Positions 59,111-64,000 of a DNA stretch of 64,000 bases are shown here, in pieces (position 1 is the stretch's first letter; every line of letters starts with the position of its first letter). This DNA is from Halioglobus maricola (GTDB taxonomy: Bacteria; Pseudomonadota; Gammaproteobacteria; Pseudomonadales; Halieaceae). The stretch is from the NCBI RefSeq assembly GCF_009388985.1, contig NZ_CP036422.1, positions 186,001 through 250,000 on the forward strand, written 5' to 3'. Below the pieces are notes generated by a model. That model was not told the DNA's origin. It was given only the letters and a program-made list of their open reading frames with translations, and did no database searches. The position numbers and the translations under genes are program-made.

Positions 59111-60760
59111 ATGACAGAGACAGTATGCATGCGGCGCACTATCAGCATGACGATTCTATTCTTCTCAGCGTGTTTGGCTGCTTGTGGTGCGCGAGACACT
59201 GAGTCGCAAATTCAGCAGTTCTGTAGCACCTTGACAGAGGTAAATTCGGGCAGTGTCGATACGGTCGGGCTGAGTGAGCTCGACGGGCATACTGCTGTGG
59301 CTCTGGTGTTGCTGGAGAATTCGCCTCCCAGTTTAGCGAGTGATCTGGAGCGTATACACCAAACCGTGGGAGCCTGGGCCCGTTCGATAAGCGAGGGTCA
59401 CTCGATGGTGGATACCTTTGACTTGTTGTCTGCCCCCGAACTCATCGGGAGCGAAGGGCGGGTGACTGACTTTGCTGCGAACCACTGCGACATCGATCTG
59501 GGCGGCCCCCAATGGATTGAGGCTCCTCCGCCATCGTCCGAGCAGTTGTGCCCTGCCTGGCCGCGCGTCGGCACGCCCCTTACCTTTAATCATTTCCCTA
59601 ATCTTCCGGATATCGCGGGCTCTAACTACTTCGCGCAAAATTTTCTGATCTCGAAATTCGCGGCTATGCTGGGAATTGAGACGCTCAAGGGAGCCTTCGT
59701 GGTCGAACCTGGGGGGAGGGTAGTGTTTCGCGGTCAGTACCCTGAAACACGCTACTTCGCTTACCACCCCAATGATATGGACCTGAATAATCTGGAGACA
59801 CTTAGGGATGAGAATCTGGAACCAGATACTGGCAGTGTCAATCCTTTCCGGGAGATTGCTTCATCGCTGGCCGAGAATCGTTACTCAGCGACATTGGTGT
59901 TTGGGCCGCAGCCGTCCCGCCCCGAGCCAAATACCAGCTACGTAGGTTTGCGCAAGGACGGTATGTCTGACAACAGTTTTGTGATCAACATGTTGAGGAT
60001 GTATCACGTTGACAGTGGCAACGGCCCTGGATCTGGTGGAGTGCCGCTGCCCTCGTTAAGCATCTACGACGCCGAGGGTGAATTGACACTGCACTTTGAA
60101 GAGTGCGATATGTTCGCGCCCGGAAATGCGCCGGTGAGGACAGAGCAAGTCTTTCCAGCGCTCCCTGTCATTGATCATAGAGCGCGAAACCCTGCCCAAT
60201 GGACGACCTCGTCAAACTTCGATGGCCCCTCCGACCTCATGGCCAATAGCGATGTGCAGTATCTGGCCACCCACTATAGCGAGTTGTTTGGCCACATTTT
60301 TGTTGTTCGCGGGAAGTACCTGACGCAACCGAATACGCGGAACGGTGAATCGCCAGCAGCCGAGGGTAAAGATGTCAGGCTGTTCAATTTGTGCACCTAC
60401 AATTTTTGGAATGGCGGTGCCAGCCACTGCCTCTTGGGTAACCAATTGCAAAGGGATCCAGAGGGTTTTTACACTCTGGTGATATCGAAGCATGCGGATA
60501 AGCCGGAAAATTTGCAGGCCACTCACGCAAGCTGGATGGATTGGGGGCCTTACATGGACGGCCAACTGCAATACCGTTTTGTGTTTCGGGACAATCCGAT
60601 TGTCGCTGCCATTGCCGCAGCGGCTGATGGAGGATCAGTCACCGAAGAAATAGAGCCCTACGTCCCGGCGGCTGTGGCTTGTGATCGAACGACCTATGAA
60701 TCCGGTGGGTGGAGGGCATGCTTCGAGAAGGCGGGTATGGATAAGGTTCCCTACATGTAA
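59111..60760 (+). CDS. Large lipoprotein of unknown function
   Basis: A 549-residue protein. The signal peptide ends in SACLAACG, a good lipobox with Cys25. A 150-residue N-terminal region is separated by a Pro-rich stretch (EAPPPSSEQLCPAWP) from a larger domain. The section GGRVVFRGQYPETRYFAYHP is reminiscent of beta-sandwich DUF1214-type domains. I recognise no named family or catalytic residue. Cys residues at about 38, 126 and 147 and three near the C-terminus suggest disulfides. The gene stands alone; it is divergent from the His-rich gene and convergent with the HExxH membrane gene. Confidence 0.65.
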   Translation: MTETVCMRRTISMTILFFSACLAACGARDTESQIQQFCSTLTEVNSGSVDTVGLSELDGHTAVALVLLENSPPSLASDLERIHQTVGAWARSISEGHSMVDTFDLLSAPELIGSEGRVTDFAANHCDIDLGGPQWIEAPPPSSEQLCPAWPRVGTPLTFNHFPNLPDIAGSNYFAQNFLISKFAAMLGIETLKGAFVVEPGGRVVFRGQYPETRYFAYHPNDMDLNNLETLRDENLEPDTGSVNPFREIASSLAENRYSATLVFGPQPSRPEPNTSYVGLRKDGMSDNSFVINMLRMYHVDSGNGPGSGGVPLPSLSIYDAEGELTLHFEECDMFAPGNAPVRTEQVFPALPVIDHRARNPAQWTTSSNFDGPSDLMANSDVQYLATHYSELFGHIFVVRGKYLTQPNTRNGESPAAEGKDVRLFNLCTYNFWNGGASHCLLGNQLQRDPEGFYTLVISKHADKPENLQATHASWMDWGPYMDGQLQYRFVFRDNPIVAAIAAAADGGSVTEEIEPYVPAAVACDRTTYESGGWRACFEKAGMDKVPYM

Positions 60761-60774
60761 CCGACATTGCGTAT

Positions 60775-61380
60775 TCAGGTGAGAACCGCCAGGCAGATCA
60801 AGCCGGTAACGGCACTGCCAGTGGCGGCCTTTCCCAGCACCGCCGGTGTGATTCCTGACAATTCCTGCAGTGGATTTTTACTCTTTCGTGTTCGGAGCAG
60901 TACCGGCCATTCAATGATTGAGCCAAAGGCGAAACTGGCAGCAGCACCTGCAACGAGGGCAGCGCGTCCGGTGGAGTCAATATCGATGGCCTGGGATATG
61001 AGCAGAAGGGCAGTCGCCCCGCCCAATGTGCCTGCGATGCTCATTGTATAAAACTGGCCCAGTCCATTTTTCTCGAAGTCCCAGTCAAACACAAACAGGC
61101 TGGGCTTGGCACTGAGCTTATAATTGGCCGAAGTCAGCTTTGCGCCGAAATAGTGGAACCATTCGTGCACGAGGTTAACCGTCAGAAAGCCCGCTGCGAG
61201 ACCAGTGATTACGCTCAGTAGTGACGCCATTGACCAGCCGGTAAGTTGGTACCAGCCATCTGCCGCTGCAAACATGGAAAACACTGCCACCCAGGCTGCG
61301 AGATGAACCCCAGCCTGTTTCATCAATACTGCTGTCGGAGTCTCAGCCAATGCCCTGAATTTCTCTTCTGGGTTTTCCAT
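60775..61380 (-). CDS. Membrane protein with HExxH motif (M50/DUF3267-like)
   Basis: A 201-residue protein with four to five hydrophobic helices. NLVHEWFHYFGAKL (69-82) carries HEWFH at 72-76 within a membrane helix, the zinc-ligand arrangement of intramembrane M50-like peptidases and of DUF3267 proteins. FVFDWDFEKN (96-105) could supply a third ligand. It is not clear that it is proteolytic. The start codon immediately follows the stop of the oxidoreductase gene (TGA then ATG), so the two are expressed together. Family assignment moderate. Confidence 0.65.
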   Translation of the reverse strand: MENPEEKFRALAETPTAVLMKQAGVHLAAWVAVFSMFAAADGWYQLTGWSMASLLSVITGLAAGFLTVNLVHEWFHYFGAKLTSANYKLSAKPSLFVFDWDFEKNGLGQFYTMSIAGTLGGATALLLISQAIDIDSTGRAALVAGAAASFAFGSIIEWPVLLRTRKSKNPLQELSGITPAVLGKAATGSAVTGLICLAVLT

Positions 61381-62460
61381 TCAATCTGCCCCCTGCAGCT
61401 GCGCTGCCCCGGTAATGCGGGGTAGGTCGAGCACGGTGACGATGCCTGGATTGGCCTCGCACACCGCCGGGATTGCGTTGACCAGCCAGGCGGCAGCGGA
61501 TGCGTTGCCACCTCCGCCAGCACCCGCTTCGACCGAATCGTCCCCGTGGACGCTGACCTGCAGCCTGGGGCTACCGGTGATAATAACCTGATGACAGCCT
61601 TGGCCGGACTCCGGGTACGGCCAGTCTGGCGCGCAGTCGTCGTCGATCCGGGTGATGTGTTCCAGCACGAAGAGGGGCTTGCCCTCGGAGTGGCCGACTA
61701 CCTCGAAACGGAAAGCGCCTTGCGTACCCGTCTCGAACAGGCCCATGCCTGGCACATCGACGCTCTTCTCCAGAGCACGGCGCTCAACGTTTACCGCGAT
61801 GCGTTCCACCGGCTTGCCCAAGGCCCGGGCCACGAGTTTGATCATGGGGGCCCACACCATCTCAATGGCGAAGTCGTGCAGCATCAATGGCAACTCGTCC
61901 ATTGACTGGCCGAAGCCGATAACCTCGCGTACCACCTGTGGTTGGTCATACGAGGCGTAGTTGAAAACTTCGCGCGTGCGTATCTCGGTGATATTGGCGA
62001 CAGCGCCCGACAGCACAACCGGTAGCATGTCCATGACCCAGCCGGGATCAATGCCTGAGACGAACAGCGACGCACCGCTCTTTTTACAAGCGTCTTCAAT
62101 GGGGGCTAAAGCCTCCTGGGGAGTGGAGGAAGGGTCGAGATAGGCGTATAGACCGGGGGCCACGACACTGATGCCAGCCTCGAGGCAAGCGGTCACGTCT
62201 GCAATGGCCTCGACCGGCCGGGTATCCGCCGTCGCGCTATAAATCACCGCATCGGCACCGCCGCCGATGGCAGTCTCCCAGTCACGGGTTGCGAGAACAC
62301 CACACTTCTCGACGCCGGCGATACTGCCAGCGTCCAGATTCTCCTTGGCGGCGCCAGAGACGATAACAGCGCTGAGTTCCAGGTCACTGTGGGATAGTAC
62401 AGCCCTGATGGCCGGGCGACCGACATTGCCTGTGCCCCAGACAAGTACGCGCTTTTTCAT
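61381..62460 (-). CDS. NAD(P)-binding dehydrogenase, dihydrodipicolinate reductase-like
   Basis: A 359-residue cytoplasmic enzyme. The start at 62460 has GAGG six bases upstream. RVLVWGTGNVGRPAIRAVLS has the dinucleotide-binding GTGNVG motif (9-14). The layout, with VVAPGLYAYLDPS and GIDPGWVMDMLPVVLSG, matches 2,4-diaminopentanoate-dehydrogenase-type proteins and relatives, a group in which many members handle steroid or fatty substrates in actinobacteria and gammaproteobacteria. The substrate here is unknown. It is directly followed by the HExxH membrane-protein gene and is divergent from a TonB receptor gene that has an operator-like palindrome. Confidence 0.8.
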   Translation of the reverse strand: MKKRVLVWGTGNVGRPAIRAVLSHSDLELSAVIVSGAAKENLDAGSIAGVEKCGVLATRDWETAIGGGADAVIYSATADTRPVEAIADVTACLEAGISVVAPGLYAYLDPSSTPQEALAPIEDACKKSGASLFVSGIDPGWVMDMLPVVLSGAVANITEIRTREVFNYASYDQPQVVREVIGFGQSMDELPLMLHDFAIEMVWAPMIKLVARALGKPVERIAVNVERRALEKSVDVPGMGLFETGTQGAFRFEVVGHSEGKPLFVLEHITRIDDDCAPDWPYPESGQGCHQVIITGSPRLQVSVHGDDSVEAGAGGGGNASAAAWLVNAIPAVCEANPGIVTVLDLPRITGAAQLQGAD

Positions 62461-62622
62461 AGTGAACCTCATCGTTATTATTTTTGTACGTGGTCACAGA
62501 TCATGGAGATCAATGTCAATTAACGCAACAGCGACGCCCCACCTGCGAAACTAATCCGGAGATCCGCATATATTTTCGACCCACCGGGGAGGAATTCCAG
62601 AGATTTTATGTGGCAAGTGATC

Positions 62623-62640
62623 CGATTTGCGGGCAAATCG
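62623..62640 (+). promoter_or_regulatory. Perfect operator-like palindrome
   Basis: CGATTTGC and GCAAATCG flank a GG centre (8-bp perfect arms). A TATAAG sequence follows at 62643-62648. The element is in the 255-base gap between the divergent oxidoreductase and TonB receptor genes, about 76 bases before the receptor start. This is the geometry of a TetR- or Lrp-type operator covering a promoter. No regulator gene is adjacent. Confidence 0.55.
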
Positions 62641-62715
62641 TGTATAAGAAAAGTAAGCCTTAAATCCAACACGGGTGGCGGCTGGACCCAAACAATACAA
62701 ATAAGGGGTGACATC

Positions 62716-64000
62716 ATGCGCGAGAAGCGCGTAGTAGTTTCAAGTCTGGCTCTGGGCATCGCCGCCAGCGCTGCGACCGTAGTGCCAATCCACGCTCAGG
62801 CCCAGATGGTGCTAGAGGAAGTGATAGTAACCGCACGGAAACGAGAAGAGTCGTTGCAAGAGACGCCCATTGCTGTAACGGCGCTATCGGCACAGGCGAT
62901 GGAGGAACTGGGTGTCCGAGATATATCTGACTTGCGCAAAGTGGCGCCGAACGTGGACGTATACGACGGCAACGGCTCCACGGGTACCGGCAGTATTTAT
63001 ATTCGTGGTATTGGCGCGCGCAACGAAGGGGTAAATTTTGATTCCGGCGTTGGTCTCTATCTCGATGGCATATACGTGTCACGTACTTCTGGTGCGGTTC
63101 TGGACAACGTCGACCTGCAGTCCGTACAAGTGCTGCGTGGTCCGCAGGGGACGCTCTTTGGTAAGAACACTACCGGTGGAGCGGTTCTTTACACCACTAA
63201 CAAACCCTCTGAGGAATTTGAGGGTCATGTGGAAGTGTTAGCGGGAAACTACGATCAGCGGACCGCCAAGGTCACCGTAAATGTGCCATTGATCGGTGAC
63301 CAGCTGCTATCTCGCGTCTCTGTTTACAGCAATAGTCGTGACGGATATGTGACCAACCGGGCAAATGGCAACAGCTTCATCCCGGACGGCGAAGAGTTCA
63401 ATGATATTGATCGCCAGGGGGCTCAGGTACAACTGCGCTGGGCCGCGAGCGATGATGTCACGTTGGACCTCAACTATATGTACAGCGAGACGGACCAGTC
63501 CGCTCGCGGTATGGATTGCGAGGTGGTGGACTCTATCCCCGGTTCAGGCTGGCAGGCTGAGTTGCAGAACCCCTTCATTATTGTTCCCTCTACCGGCCAG
63601 ACCATTCAGGAATGGTGTGCGGAGAACAATGCGTTGGGTATCGACGATGTTATGGCTGGTATTGACCCGCCAGGCTACTGGGCAGAAACGAATACGCTAG
63701 GGTTTACTCTCGATTGGGAACTCGAGAACGCTACCTTCAAGAGTATTACCGCCTGGCGCAAAACCGAATCAGCGTTTTCTCAGGAAGTAGACGCCATTGG
63801 CATTCCGCTACTGGTGCGCAGTAACTATGACCGCGAGTTTGCCGGCGACTATATCACCGATGCGTATAGCCAGGAGTTCCAGCTCTCCGGGGCGGGTTTC
63901 GATGACCGATTGGATTATGTTGTGGGCCTTTATGCTTTCTGGGAGGATTCAGACTCCGGCCCGCGGGTGGAACCGGCTGGGCCATTTTTCAATTCCCTGT
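62716..64000 (+). CDS. TonB-dependent outer membrane receptor, 5' part
   Basis: The frame opens at ATG 62716, with AAGGGG eight bases upstream, and stays open to the window end, giving 428 residues. Signal peptide MREKRVVVSSLALGIAASAA with cleavage after HAQA; the TonB box is within MVLEEVIVTARKRE. The plug domain runs from about residue 45 to 160 with IYIRGIGARN and VLRGPQGTLFGKNTTGGAVL, typical of the receptors found in sphingomonads and marine gammaproteobacteria. The barrel begins after that. The divergent neighbour is an NAD(P)-dependent dehydrogenase, so uptake and metabolism of the same compound is possible. The 3' end is outside the window. Confidence 0.93.
   Translation, partial: MREKRVVVSSLALGIAASAATVVPIHAQAQMVLEEVIVTARKREESLQETPIAVTALSAQAMEELGVRDISDLRKVAPNVDVYDGNGSTGTGSIYIRGIGARNEGVNFDSGVGLYLDGIYVSRTSGAVLDNVDLQSVQVLRGPQGTLFGKNTTGGAVLYTTNKPSEEFEGHVEVLAGNYDQRTAKVTVNVPLIGDQLLSRVSVYSNSRDGYVTNRANGNSFIPDGEEFNDIDRQGAQVQLRWAASDDVTLDLNYMYSETDQSARGMDCEVVDSIPGSGWQAELQNPFIIVPSTGQTIQEWCAENNALGIDDVMAGIDPPGYWAETNTLGFTLDWELENATFKSITAWRKTESAFSQEVDAIGIPLLVRSNYDREFAGDYITDAYSQEFQLSGAGFDDRLDYVVGLYAFWEDSDSGPRVEPAGPFFNSL

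Noticed and set aside
1..64000. CRISPR arrays, insertion sequences, phage genes and attachment sites
   Set aside because: No regularly spaced repeats, transposase or integrase motifs (DDE, HTH-rve, R-H-R-Y) were noticed in any frame.

Overview
The window looks like chromosomal DNA of an aerobic marine gammaproteobacterium. The closest impression is the OM60/NOR5 (Halieaceae) or a related 'cellvibrionales-type' group. This is inferred from the many sphingomonad/marine-style TonB receptors, Rieske oxygenase, AbgT and Dcu transporters, exported lipoproteins with a clean lipobox, DUF2058 and OmpA-type genes, and a mid-50s percent GC feel. I saw no rRNA, tRNA, CRISPR array, insertion sequence or phage gene. 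Coding density is high. No gap between genes exceeds about 255 bases. The largest are 62461-62715, 28151-28394, 22522-22735 and 44837-45047; they are described where they hold something.

Layout. 1-5.5 kb: the 3' end of an AI-2E family transporter gene, a lipoprotein, an AbgT transporter, an exported unknown protein, a DUF4956-type membrane protein and an MFS transporter. 5.5-11.7 kb: a probable uptake and catabolic block (Rieske oxygenase with the MFS transporter on the minus strand; alpha/beta hydrolase, TonB receptor and a stand-alone zinc MetE-type methyltransferase on the plus strand). 11.8-24.0 kb: a surface-glycan locus with a large membrane protein, several GT4/GT2 glycosyltransferases, a DUF2304 partner, an ABC-2 glycan exporter (permease plus ATPase) and two sulfotransferases. 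Together they suggest a sulfated, ABC-exported polysaccharide. 24.0-28.2 kb: a minus-strand run of three exported proteins (MopE/TSP3/CAP lipoprotein, cyclase, FG-GAP/UnbV lipoprotein). 28.4-31.9 kb: a HerA-like ATPase, a membrane protein, an OmpA-type lipoprotein and a DUF2846-like protein. 32.0-35.9 kb: a second small glycan cluster (GT2-TPR fusion, RmlC-like cupin, sulfotransferase-like protein) running into a DUF1080 protein.

35.9-42.2 kb: mixed single genes (DUF2058, NADAR, glutamate decarboxylase, DUF302 lipoprotein, DUF4345, diguanylate cyclase, SDR). 42.2-44.8 kb: an FAD oxidoreductase/GT2 pair. The GT2 carries the same C-terminal Trp-rich domain as the sulfotransferase-like protein at 33.8 kb. 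45.0-51.2 kb: a run of exported or membrane proteins likely acting on lipids or phosphodiesters (SGNH hydrolase, EEP-family enzyme, phospholipase D lipoprotein, DUF418). 51.3-54.3 kb: an aspartase with an apparent signal peptide, divergent from a Dcu C4-dicarboxylate transporter. 54.3-60.8 kb: mostly uncharacterised exported proteins, including a phosphoesterase/PliI-like pair and a His-rich periplasmic protein. 60.8-64.0 kb: an HExxH membrane protein with an NAD(P)-binding oxidoreductase, then the 5' part of a TonB receptor gene that runs off the window and is preceded by a perfect operator-like palindrome.

Start codons were re-chosen where a Shine-Dalgarno sequence or signal peptide pointed to an internal start. 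All functions are read from motifs and family memory without database searches.
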